Part shown: in pieces, positions 1 through 10,891 of the stretch
Layout: each line of letters starts with the position of its first letter
Position numbering within the stretch: position 1 is the first letter of the stretch
Assembly (NCBI GenBank): GCA_020064725.1
Contig: JAGTWJ010000002.1
Span: 1,240,001-1,304,000 of the forward strand
DNA length: 64,000 bases
DNA from: Drechslerella dactyloides
Taxonomy: Eukaryota; Ascomycota; Orbiliomycetes; Orbiliales; Orbiliaceae
Direction: 5' to 3'
Notes under the pieces: generated by a model
Told to the model about the DNA's origin: nothing
Databases searched by the model: none
The model's input: the letters and a program-made list of their open reading frames with translations, nothing else
Position numbers and translations under genes: made by a program

Positions 1-144
1 CTTCCGGAAAACCGGACTGCTGACCAGTCGGAGGTCGACAAGGCCCTGGTCTCGGTCATCAAGCAGACCCCGCAGCTCACCTCGTACCTGAAGTCCACCT
101 TCAGCTTAAGCAAGGGTGACAGACCCCACCTCATGAAGTGGTAG
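1..144 (+). CDS. C-terminal end of an unidentified protein (5' truncated)
   Basis: Reading frame 1 is open from the window edge and ends at TAG (142-144). It gives 47 residues that end in HLMKW. Codon use is C/G-ending, like the real genes nearby, and an AT- and pyrimidine-rich 3' region follows immediately. I do not recognise the family; the tail is charged and polar with no visible motif. The start and any domain lie to the left of the window. It is coding by composition and by the abrupt change after the stop, but the function is unknown. Confidence 0.6.
   Translation, partial: LPENRTADQSEVDKALVSVIKQTPQLTSYLKSTFSLSKGDRPHLMKW
64..82. repeat. placeholder-free note: see (CCGT)n at 264-282
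   Basis: This entry only marks that no repeat exists inside the coding tail. The short tandem repeat in this area lies at 264-282 and is listed separately. Confidence 0.05.
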
Positions 145-1088
145 TTTTTCTGTCTTGGAGACGAAATGAAAAACTAGCGATTTCTCCCTGTCAACCTTTT
201 ATCACCTTAGCTCGAATATATCCCACGAACTTTTCTCCCGCGATAAATATATACCTTCACTCTCCGTCCGTCCGTCCGTCCGCTCCTTAAGCCTTTGAGG
301 ATGTTTCTGTCCCGTGAACCGGCTTTCATCTCAATTCGACTTTTCGATACTTCCATCTTTCGGCATACGACCTACACGGCAGGCTCTATGACGCTGGCTG
401 AGTTAGCTGGATCCGAAGGTGGTGGAGGCGTTGATATCGGATCGAGATGCAAGGCAGGACGATGGGAACAGGACATCTAAAAAAGGCACAAACCCACAGC
501 TTCCTCCTCCTATCTCCTCTTCCATGTTACATACTATTTTAGTGCTTGACGGGCTGCATTCCTCTATACTTTTTACTCCTTACTGTATGATCATCTCTTT
601 TTCCGTCCCTGGGCTGCTTCGGGTTTGCTGCTGTCTGCTACCACTACTTTTTTTTACACTTTTTTTATTTTTTTATTTTTTTCATGAAAGACTTATGGTA
701 CTTTCTGTCCCGGTCTATAGGAGCTCGGGGCTCATGCAATGAAAGAGATACTGTAGCTCGATGAAAAGGACAGCTCCACCGCGGCGTACCTGATGTAATG
801 AGGCAATTGAAGACTTAATCAACTTAACACCCACCAACGGCTTCGTCTGCATAACCTAATGCTTTATGCAGACTGGAGTGAAGTTAGTTTTATGAAGTGC
901 TGTCTCGCTGAGGTTCCGTAATGGTAAACGCCACTGCGCAAACTATAAAGATCGCGCTGGGAGTGAATTAACGACAGCTCCAACGCGTTCGCCCCACCAA
1001 CCAATACAACATCCCCTGCACCACCATGTGAACCTCCCTCGATGGACATCCGATACCACATATTCGCGTCTCGAGATAGTCCACAGCA
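145..1088. other. Intergenic: 3' region of the first gene and rad10 promoter
   Basis: No gene seen. It holds the short CCGT tandem repeat at 264-282 and long T-rich tracts at about 650-690. Open frames here are short and lack splice partners. Confidence 0.6.
264..282. repeat. (CCGT)n tetranucleotide repeat
   Basis: Nearly five perfect copies of CCGT lie about 120 bp after the stop codon of the first gene, probably in its 3' untranslated region. Confidence 0.8.
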
Positions 1089-2278
1089 ATGGATGACTAC
1101 GGAGACATTGACGATGCCGACTTCGCCGCCATAGCAGACGCCGCTGAAAAGGCGCACACAAGCAACAGCTCGAAGATCACCCCCAGACCCGCGCCGCAGC
1201 CCTCCACCAGCACGAGCGCTAGCAACTCCAAACCACCCGTCGTCCAACCCGTACCCCGAAAGATTCACAAGCCCGCGGGACCAAGCTCCATCATCGTGAA
1301 CACCCGGCAGGTGCGCATTTCCCCATCCATCTCCGCGACATAACTGCAGCGTCGCAACCCAACTGACCAACCCCGAAGAAAGGAAACCCCCTCCTCCCAT
1401 ACATCAAGTCCGTCCCCTGGGAGTACGGCGACATCGTTCCAGACTACCTCGTAACTCCAACGACAGGCATCCTCTTCCTCTCGCTGAAATACCACCGCCT
1501 CCACCCCGAATACATCTACACGCGCATCAAAGCCCTCGGTCGCGCATACACGCTCCGCGTCCTCCTCGTTCTCGTCGACACGGAGCAGCACTCAGACCCG
1601 CTCAAGGAGCTGACGAAGAGCGGGCTTGTGCATAATCTGACGGTGATACTAGCATGGAGTCCCGCGGAGGCCGGCCGGTACGTGGAGACGTACAAGATGC
1701 TGGAGAACGCGCCGGCGACAATGATCAAGGAGCGCCAGAAGGAGGATTATCTGAGCCGTGTGGAAGACTTCGTGACAAGTGTCAAGGGGGTGAATCGGAC
1801 GGACGCAGTTGCCTTGATCAGTATGTTCGGGAGTATGAGGGCTGCGGTGAATGCGAGTGAGGAGCAGATTGGGTTGGTGCCCGGGTGGGGAGAGAAGAAG
1901 ACGCGGCGGTGGTGCACGGCTGTCCGGGAGAATTTCCGAGTCGGTGGCGCGCTTGGGAAGAAGAGACGAGAGGAGGAGGAAGCAGACGAGGTAGTGGAGG
2001 GGCCGGCGCCGTTGAATCCAATGAAAGAGGCGGAGATGGTGGCGATAAATAGGCGGTTGGGGATCCTTGGCCCGGCGAGGGCGACGGAGAAAGGAGACGT
2101 GGAGATGGTGGTGATTGACGGAGACGAGGAGGAGGCCTTGCTGGCGATGGAGGAGGAGGAGAGGAAGCGGAAAGTGCCGAAGGGGGCAGCTGGTGCGCTT
2201 CCTGCCGCCGGAAATACTGCTGAAGCGACTACAGAGGATGGAGTTATGTCGGCGCTAGCGAAGCTGAGGAAGCAGTGA
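1089..2278 (+). CDS. rad10: DNA excision repair protein Rad10/ERCC1 (Swi10)
   Basis: Two exons, 1089-1310 and 1379-2278, give 373 residues. The 68-nt intron (GTGCGC...AAG) falls exactly in the family-conserved step from NTRQ to KGNPLL. Residues ~66-190 form the ERCC1 central domain (motifs VPWEYGDIVPDYL, LFLSLKYHRLHPEYI). Residues ~200-262 form a tandem helix-hairpin-helix with VKGVNRTDA and VPGWGEKK. The C-terminal ~110 residues are Glu/Lys-rich and look disordered. In known systems Rad10 is the DNA-binding partner of the XPF/Rad1 nuclease; the pair cuts 5' of lesions in nucleotide excision repair and trims flaps in recombination, in the nucleus. The gene is convergent with the protease to its right. 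The ATG at 1089 is the first one in frame before a coherent acidic N-terminus. Confidence 0.95.
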
Positions 2279-2919
2279 GGTGTAATGTCTCATACTTTTA
2301 ATGTATTATATCCCATCGAGACTACGCAAATATGATCCGTCGTGGATTAGTACCCTCGTGTATGCCCTCTCAACAGCGCAAATCGCCAACAGCGGGGCAC
2401 CAGCGGGCTAATCGAATTTCGAACAAATGTTAATGAACAATAATATGTGTATATGTATGTACAGCAGCCGGATTTCCAACGCCATCTGAGAGTCGGCTGC
2501 AACTGTGCAGATGGCATGCAAACAAATATGCATATATGCTAAACGCCCACCAAGAATGCCAGATGATTAAAAAGGAACGTAGAGCAGCGGGGCAAGCAAG
2601 TGGGCCGCGTAATTCACGAGCTTGCGGATCGCTGGACGAACAGAGGTGCAGAATGTGGTATAATACAACGGCCGTGAGATGTATGGTCGTAAAATAAAGC
2701 AATGCATGGCACGCTGTGAATATGCATCAACGAGACTCGCTAAGGAAAGACAAGAAGAGAAAGGAAGGAACTTAAACTTTTGTGAGGATGTAAAAGAGCG
2801 AGAGAAAGATTAAGTATTAACAATCATAATCTCGTAATAATAGTCTGTGAGAAGAGTAGCACAGATGAAAATGGCGACGAGATTACGACTAACGTCTCGT
2901 AAACCAAACTCTTCCTTAC
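2279..2919. other. Intergenic: convergent 3' regions
   Basis: These 640 bp separate the stops of the converging rad10 and aspartic protease genes. The stretch is AT-rich and has no coding signal. It presumably holds both 3' untranslated regions. Confidence 0.6.
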
Positions 2920-4702
2920 CTAGGCTGTTGCGGTAAATAGACACGCAACAGCCATGAGTACAAATCCGAGGATTCCGCCAGCTTCCAGGCGGAGACTTGT
3001 GTTTGACTTGTTTGAATTCGTATTTGTCGACCCCGTCTCCGTGGCGTCAGCCGATGTCGTCGCTTCTCCGGGTAAAACTATCGTGGCAGTGGCTCCGCGC
3101 GTCGCCGTGCCATTCTTGGCAAGTGTGGCTACCGTCGGATGAGGCCTCTGTGCCGCGGTTGATGTCGCTCTAACGGTGATGACGGACGCGACGCCACTAA
3201 CGTCGGGTACTCCACTGTTTGACGTTGTACTCTTAGCTATCTCCAGGATCTTCTGGTCGGTGGAATTGAAGATCGTCTGGGCGAGCCAGATTTTCTGGCC
3301 GTCGAGGTCGTACACGACATATGCGGACCGCAGGAACGTGTCACCGAAGATGTAAGAGTCGCCGAAATCTGAGGGCTGCGGTTGGATGCCGAATGTGCAT
3401 TCCGGGTTCCCGTCATCGTTCGTCCAGACATCGCCGTTGACGTCGAGTACATAGTTCGTGAGCTCCTCTATCGGAACACGGACTTCAGGGCCCTTTGGTC
3501 CGCCGAAGCGGTAGGTGACGAAGTCATCGTGGTTATTGGTCATCGAGCAGGGAATCACGTACGACTTGAGTTGCGTGTTCCATGCGCCATCGAAGTTTTT
3601 CACGATGGCACTGACGGTTGAGTTTGGGAGGTACGTAAGCGAGGAGCCGCAGTCGAGGACGACCGGGAGGGTTTTATTCGAGACGAGCTGCTCCTTCTGG
3701 CCCTGGATGCTGAGGCTTACGGAGGACAATGCAACTATAAAGTCTGTCGGGTCGGTGTTGTCCCCTTCCAGCTGGACGGGTAGGCCGACAAGCTTGCCTT
3801 CAAATTTCTCGGTATCGATACCGCCAAACAGAATCTCGCCCGTGTTGGCTTCTTGATCGTTGAGGTATAGACTGTAGGCTCTGGAGTTGATGTACTTGTG
3901 CGAGACGAGCTGGTCAACGAGGCTAGGGTAGCTCTTTTCGGCAACGCTGTTGGCGCCATAGCCGAGGCCTAAGATGCCCGCCATGATGTCCGTGTCGTAG
4001 CCAACGCCGACTTGTAGGTCTTTGATAGTGATGTTGCCGACGGTGAAGACATCCGTGATGTAGTCGCCAATGGCATGGGAGCCGTCGAGGTAGCTGATGT
4101 TGAAGCTGTTTTTCGAGACGAGGCGACGGGACGTCGAATCGCTCGGATTATCTGATATTGCATGCAGGAACCCGTTAGTAATGCTGGAACAGGTATCTGC
4201 ATGCTGGGAGCCGAGCAAAACGTACACGACCCCTGGCTGCATTGTCCCTCTTTGCTCTTGCAGTAGGAGGAGGTGGCTGACGGCGCCCATACGTCGCTGC
4301 TGCCGGTGTCGATTTGCAGTCGCAGCTTCTGGGGCGGGGTTCCGATCTCGACATCGGCATAGTATAGTAGGTACTAGATATGCACGCCCATCGGCGGACG
4401 TGATGCAGTTAGCGCGAAATGGTCGATTGAGCTGGGCTGCTAGTGTGATAGCATCGATCAATTGATTCCGATTGACACGAAGGATGTGCGCATACCTCAT
4501 TGTCGAGCGTCGAGACCACAGTGTCGCGCCGGATCTTATGGTGACCGTTATGCATCCTCTCCTTCTGGAAGCTGAGGGAGAGGACATGGTCGCTGGGTAC
4601 TTCCCGAGAGAACAGGCTCAGGTCGAGCCCCGCGACACGGGCCGGGGGGGAAACGCCTGCAGCGAGGCCGGCGAGTAGCAGGGCGGCTGACCTCGGAAGC
4701 AT
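2920..4702 (-). CDS. GPI-anchored pepsin-like aspartic protease (yapsin-like)
   Basis: Three exons on the minus strand, 4702-4496, 4373-4226 and 4151-2920, give 528 residues; introns are 122 and 74 nt. The protein starts with a hydrophobic signal sequence ([16 protein letters not shown]) and a basic propeptide ending near IRRD. The first catalytic motif is IDTGSSDVW (Asp91). The second is [11 protein letters not shown] (Asp285), where family members normally have D-S/T-G. The flap region YLDGS and the late [15 protein letters not shown] block are present. The C-terminus is Ser/Thr-rich with N-glycosylation sites and a final hydrophobic stretch ([13 protein letters not shown]), as in GPI-anchored yapsins. 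Family role: cleavage of cell-surface proteins at the plasma membrane or wall. The reading frame opens further upstream, but only on a TTG, so the ATG at 4702 was chosen. Confidence 0.9.
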
Positions 4703-7700
4703 CGCGGTGGCGGGCGCCAACTAGACTCGACGTCCGGGGCGCGATACGATGGCGGCGGCGGCGGCGGCTGAGGCCTAGAGGCGGCGGGCTGCGTGTTGGG
4801 TATCTTGCGTTGTGAGGCGTTGATCTGGTGGATCGGTGTGTTGCGTGCCAACGCGGTGTCGCAGATCGGTTTCCTCCCTCGGCCGGGCTGCTGCGATGTC
4901 CGCCGGCTGCGGTGGAAATGGCCTCGACGCGACGGGCGTAGGCGCAAATATATTGAAGCCAAACGACGGGCAGAAGGAGAATGAGAGAAAAGAAAGGAAG
5001 CAAGCTGGAGAACGGGAGCTAACTGACCGATTGGCCGAGGAGGCATTGCGCTCAGTTATAAGAAAGAGCAGCTTATCTCCAGGGCAATAGTTCGCTCTCC
5101 TATTATTTATCCGTCCCCAGCCAGTCACATCGTCTGCATGCGCAGGCATCGGCAGCAGCGGAACCAGCCAGTGGCGTTGGAGAATAGGCCGAATTACACG
5201 GCGGGAACATGTCTTTCGAGATGCAGTCGGCCGTTCTTTGTCGACCGCTCTGGCTAGCTCGTTTGCTTGCCCTGGCTGCCCGCCTCGGCGAGCGAATTCG
5301 ACGTCCTGGCCAGCTCGCTGAAGAGGGAAGCTGGTGTTGCGATCCTGCTGAATTCCCACTCAAGGACAGGCTCGGTGGAACGTAGCGGAAGGCGGCCGAG
5401 CAGCTCAATTCTTCTCAACCGCAGTTTACGTTTGTCGAATTTGCATTCGCCCTGTATTTGCATTATCCAGCCTGGCCTAGCTTGGGATCTATCGTGGTCG
5501 AAAGTTTTTTCCCTGCAAAATGCACATGACGGCCCTCGCAGCTGCTTGGACGGGCGTGGCTGCTGTGGAGCTTGCCGAAGCAGACGCTCATCACTTTCGT
5601 GCAGGGCATTGCCGAACTAGACAGGCGGGCCAGACTATGGCCTACAGCTGCATGACTTATGACTTCCCGTCTTTATGCAGGATCGATTGCGTGTTCTTGC
5701 TGCAAGTATGGTCGCTTTAACCAAACGCGTCACGACCGAGGTCGAGTTCCGACGGGTTTGTGGGCCCAGAACGCTATTCTCCGTCGTTCGTCCGATATCG
5801 CTTTGTAGGGCGTGCCACGGGACTTGAAGCTAAAGTTGCCATCTCGAAAGCTCGCTTCAGATTGCAGCGACGATAGTATATCCATATGTATACGTATTAT
5901 ATGTATGAGGCTTTAATGGCAGGCCCAGGACTTTCGGGTGCCTCGCTACCACTCCGTGGGAGCCCAGCCTCTGAAGCATCAATAAGCCTATCGCAAACCG
6001 TTAGAAAACTTTCGTGTTTCGAGAAACAATTTATGAGGCGGCGTACAAGTGTGGAATTGATTGCGTCCTGCAACCGGCCTCGCTCGGGTGCTGCCCTGGC
6101 CGGTTCAAAACATTCGCGTCGTCATCTTCCCCCAGATCGGACTGAGAGTTTCCAATAAAAAGCCTGCCTAACTGGGCCTGGTCCTAATCGTATGCCATTC
6201 GAATCCTAAGAAGATGCAAATGGCCAAGCCGAAAGCGTCCGATACGCCTGGGCTGAAGGATTTTGGACGCAGAAGGAATACATACGCGGTATGACGGCGT
6301 ATTGTGTTGTGGTGAGGTCTCCCGTCGTCCCCGTCGCTGTGCCGTCGAGACCGACATTATCACCTCCACACCCGCTATGCATCACCGCCATCGCCCATCA
6401 CCACAGTCACAGTCACTCCCACCTTCTTCAAATGGCTGTCTTTCTCCCCACCTGCTTGTCGGAGGCAGCATTAACTGCTTGAATGCGCCTTTCAGGCTTC
6501 TCTCAAATGCATTTAATCTACTTTTGATTGGAATCATTACCAGGTGAGAGGAAGCACAAGAAGCTGTCATACCAAGTCCCAATATATATCCCAGCGCCCT
6601 CTCATCTGCCATCATAATAGCACAAGCTCTGCTAACCATGGCTGAGAGGCAACAGGACAACTGAGAGCAATTTTAACCCGCCCGGGGTTGCTCTCCTACC
6701 CCCCTCGTCATTGGCCCAACGTGGCCTCCCTGCCACAATTGTGGGGCGCAGATTCCACCTTTGATTTCATCATGTTTCCACGGCCACGGTTTTTAATGAC
6801 AGTCAGATGAACTGCCAGGCGGATCGGCGCCGCATGGGCCATGACCCGAACGAACGAACCGGCGGCCGAGCGGGCCCGTCCACTGGAAGCAGGCGGATGT
6901 CACGCTGCGATCAGTCGACGATGCCATGAGCTGGGGACCCAAAGAACGAAGCAACCACAGACATTGAAAAAAGGATACATCATGGTTCAGGAGAAACCAG
7001 ACGAAGCGCCGGTTTGTCGTTGTGCTTTCGACTGGTCTAGCGTTGGGCAAACCAAGAACGAATCGATTGGGCTGGAGGCATTCCATTCCACCACACACAA
7101 GGAACGATCTTATCGTTATCGACATCGGCAGCCAATTGGGGGGTCCGGGCCAAGCCCTTCCACTTTCTGGCCGTGATTGGCGAGCTGTGGGTTCCCTACC
7201 CCCCTGGACCTTGCAGGCCGAAGTTTCTTGAGCGATTAAACCCTGGCAGGGGAGAACACCAGAAACCCGAATTTCTGGGTAACCCCAGGCTTGCAGTTGG
7301 ATGTCCCTGGACAACTACAAACGGCACGGCGGTAGACGAACCAACGAACGGATAGATGAAAGACTGAATGAATGCGCAGAGACAATGCCGCCCAAATGTT
7401 GCACTGCATGCGGCGAGTATCGGCCCCTAAGGATACATATCTGAACCAGCACGGCTGTCACCTATCAACTAGGTCAGATATCGAAAAGTTGCCGTCGAGA
7501 TGTCAAGACGATACTCGCTGTCTACGAGCCCAGAGCTAGTTAGATAGCGCAAATTGGTGCGGTCCTGAAGCCAGGGGTGGGTGTCCCGCTTTCAGCCTTC
7601 GGGAAGAAACCAGACCAGCAGACAGGAATGCATTCGGATTGCCCCCTCGCTAATATATATCTTTCCCATCATCGACCCTCCAGCGGCGGGACCGCCTTTA

Positions 7701-8481
7701 ACCCGTTTCAGAAAAAAGGTTCGTTCTCGCTGTGCCCCGATGAACACACACCTCCTTTCCCCCTTTCCTTTTTTTTTTTTTTTTTTCCTTTCTCACGAAA
7801 TCTACGTGATGCTTTTATCGCACTAGAGCAGGGAAAGAAAAGAACGAACTGTGTGAAGAACCTGTGCATTTTTTGTCTTTCTAATAATATAGTCCCGGAT
7901 CCTGGGAATACTAACAAGAATAAAATACTTCCCATTCACGGCTGCGGCTTGTGCATTTTTAGTTTTTTCTCACTCCTCGTTCCTATCTGAAAGGTGCAAA
8001 GATAGTCCTCATTCCTGCCGGTTGGCATCTTGCTTCTGCATCTGCATCTCTAGCTGCAGCTTTTCAAACACCACGAGCACCTCAAAGTTACCTCTCCTCT
8101 CTCCTTTTCATTCCTTCAGACCACGCAACTGCGGTCAGCGCCTGCATATGTCAGTTGGTCTAAGCGGCCTAGCCTGAACGAAACAAACACTCTTGCTTCC
8201 AAGGTTCCTCTGAGTTTCTCGTTCCACCTTCCACCACCGCACGGCAAAGTCTCATGCAATCAGCTGTGCAGTACCTTGCATAAGTCGACCAAAATCTGGG
8301 TTGGAAAGCCCGCCTGAACTGACCGGAGAAGGCGCCCAAGCCTCATGAGAGTTGTACCGTAGCGCAAGTTTGTGAACAAGAACCGCGCAAACTAGGCCAA
8401 TTTGCATAGCCTGCTCATTGCATCACCTGGAACTCCTGCGCCGGCTCTAGCTTCTCGAGCAGGTCCAAGATAGGCGCCGCA
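4703..8481. other. Long divergent intergenic region (protease and hydrolase promoters)
   Basis: This 3.8 kb stretch separates the divergent protease and alpha/beta hydrolase genes. Overlapping open frames occur on both strands around 4.8-5.4 kb but have biased composition and no recognisable domain or splice-consistent partner. The last 0.8 kb before 8482 is pyrimidine-rich and may be a long 5' leader. I see no gene. Confidence 0.5.
7769..7786. repeat. Poly-T tract (18 T) in a pyrimidine-rich stretch
   Basis: An unbroken run of 18 T lies inside a C/T-rich stretch (about 7751-7793), roughly 700 bp before the hydrolase start. Such CT tracts are common just upstream of transcription starts in filamentous fungi. 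A promoter role is an inference. Confidence 0.6.
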
Positions 8482-10891
8482 ATGGCTACCGCATCAGCGT
8501 CAACATATCGCCAGAATCTCCACCCTCACAACATACCCCGAAATGGTGGAGGTGGCGGCAGCGGCAGCAGCAGCAAATCGTCCTCTCGCCCTAACAACCC
8601 TCGGCGAAAATCGGCGCCCTCCCCGTTGAACACAGCTCATCTCTCTGCGGACCCCGAGATCATGGCGTCGCTGGTCGAGTCCCTCGCGAAGATTGCCCCG
8701 TCCCCCCAACACACGCTATTCTTCGAGGGCCCTAATACCAATTTAATACCGGGTAAGGACGGCAGTGCATACACCACGTCTTCTGACCGAGACTATGATC
8801 ATTTGCACCCAGAAGACGCCGCGACACCCCCAGTTGTTCGAACAAGCAAACGGTACAGCACTAGCGGCTCGTCTCAAAGGTCCAGGGACAGTTTCATGGG
8901 AAAGCGATCAAGCCTGACTACCGATGTCCCCAACTATCTACATTCGCTTGCCCGAAGGAACAGCAGCGAGGAGAAGGTTTCCCAACCCCCAAAAGCGATC
9001 TTGCGCATGAGCAGCATCGAAGACATACAGCTCCGAAACATCGAACCCCATCCGCTGCAGTCCCTAAAAAGCTCGACAGCCACCACCACCAACATGGAAG
9101 GACCCATCCCCCTCAACATCCCATCGTCATCCGTCCCATCGGTCCCTGAACGCAAGTCGAGTTATGGAAAGAGCATAACCTCCCCCGACAGACTGAAATC
9201 CAAGCGAGACTCTCGTCGCCATTCCGCCATCGCCTCATCGACCTCGTCCGGGATGCATTACACGACTGCTCTATCCACGCCTACAAGCCCCACTCAGACG
9301 AAGCACATCCCGCGCTCGAGCACAAGCACCAGTAATATTTCCCTACGAAGACAAAGTTCTCTCCCGCACAATAGCTCACACCCCCCAGTCTCCAATCATA
9401 GGCGATCGTCGAGCGGAAAACTTCGCAGGCGGTCTTCTCCCCCGACCCTAGCACCTGCACTCTCGCCGCTCCCTCTCGACGACCGGGCGTCCAACGCCGA
9501 TTCGATCGATGACGCCGTCGAAGCCTATCTATGCTCGCCGCGACTTTCCCAAAAACTACGATTCCCTAACTCCGGGCGAACGATATCCTTCAGCGAAGTT
9601 GGAGACCCGAACGGCTATGCGGTTTTCATTTGTGTTGGGATGGGCCTGACTCGATATGTCACCGCCTTCTACGACGAGCTTGCGTTAAGCTTGGGCCTCA
9701 GGTTGATCACACCCGATAGACCTGGCGTTGGTGAAAGCGACGCCATCCCAGAGTCGGAAAGAACTGTGCTTAGCTGGCCAGGTAAGTAGTCCTTCCTGTT
9801 GTGTCGCATGTCGAAAGCGGTATGGCTGCTAACTCTCTGTAGACGATATTTTGTACATTTGTCAGTCGCTCAAGATCACGAAGTTCTCACTGCTAGCACA
9901 CTCTGCGGGTGCCATTTACGCCCTAGCGACCGCCCTACGAATGCCAGGTCACATCAGAGGTAAAATCCATCTTCTCGCACCCTGGATCCCTCCGTCGCAA
10001 CTCGAGGCGATCGCGACGTCTCAAGGATCCCCCTCGCCAGCTGTTGTTCCAGCTTCACAACGCATTCTGCGAGCTCTGCCAACACCATTTCTCAAGGCCG
10101 CCAACTCGTCGTTCATGTCCGCGACGAGCGCCTCACTGACTACCTCCCTCCCGAAGACGCCCAACAAGAAGAAGCGCATCAGTGGGGATAAGAGCAAACT
10201 GCTTGCGTCTCAGAACAACAATACGTCACCCAGCAATGCCAGCACGCGATACTCGATGACCTCGGCTACCGTCTCCGCTATCTCTACGACCACAGGATCA
10301 CGGGTCTCTCTCGAACCCAAATCCCCTACCATTACTTCTATCCTAGAGCAGGAGTCAATCACTAGCACCGACGCTATCATTGCAGCAGCCCTATCTAGTG
10401 CGGCTGAGAAAGAAAGGCAACATTCCTACGACGAGCGGCTGACGCATCAGATCTGGGCGTTGGCGACACGGAATGCCAATCCCGCAGTCGATCTGCTCGT
10501 CTGCCTTGAGCGATCGCGACCGATTGGATTTCGCTATGTCGACATCAACCGACCTGTCGTCATCCATCACGGTACAAAGGATACCCGTGTCCCTGTCGAG
10601 AATGTCAAATGGCTCGGCCAAACGATGCGGAGGTGTGAGGTTAAAGTTTTAACAGGGGAAGGTCACGGCTTGATGGCTAGCGCTAGCGTTATGGGCAGTG
10701 TCTTGAGTGACATTGCAATGGAGTGGCGGGAGTGGAAGAGAGCTCTGGAGAGCAAGATGGCGGCTGAGAAGAAGGTCAGCCACTGGAGTACGTAACTTTT
10801 TCCCATCTCGGTGTACCTTTCTAGATTGCTAACAGATTTTTCTTCTTTAGGCCCGCTAGCAACCACGCCTGAGCAAAGGGAGGTGCATTAA
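8482..10891 (+). CDS. Alpha/beta hydrolase with long disordered N-terminal region
   Basis: Three exons, 8482-9781, 9843-10787 and 10851-10891, give 761 residues; introns are 61 and 63 nt. The last exon encodes only 13 residues (PLATTPEQREVH and the split Ser). Residues 1-~355 are Ser/Pro/Arg-rich and look disordered, with many S/T-P sites. The hydrolase fold begins near LRFPNSGRTISFSEVGD. The likely oxyanion strand is VFICVGMG, the nucleophile elbow is AHSAG (Ser454), and the probable acid and histidine are in GTKD (about Asp680) and GEGHG (about His708). A Ser/Thr-rich insert of roughly 100 residues sits in the lid between Ser454 and Asp680. The substrate cannot be told from sequence. The basic, phosphorylatable N-terminus suggests an intracellular regulated enzyme. 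There is no signal peptide. Confidence 0.85.

Noticed and set aside
64..82. Repeat note inside the first coding tail
   Set aside because: No repeat is present at these positions; the CCGT repeat is at 264-282. The low-confidence feature entry here should be ignored.
4703..4720. Six-residue N-terminal extension of the aspartic protease
   Set aside because: The frame opens there on TTG, not ATG. The ATG at 4702 immediately precedes a good signal peptide.
4775..5408. Long overlapping open frames on the minus strand upstream of the protease
   Set aside because: Several frames are open at once, with Arg/Pro/Ser-rich translations and no domain. This is typical of GC-rich promoter or leader sequence.
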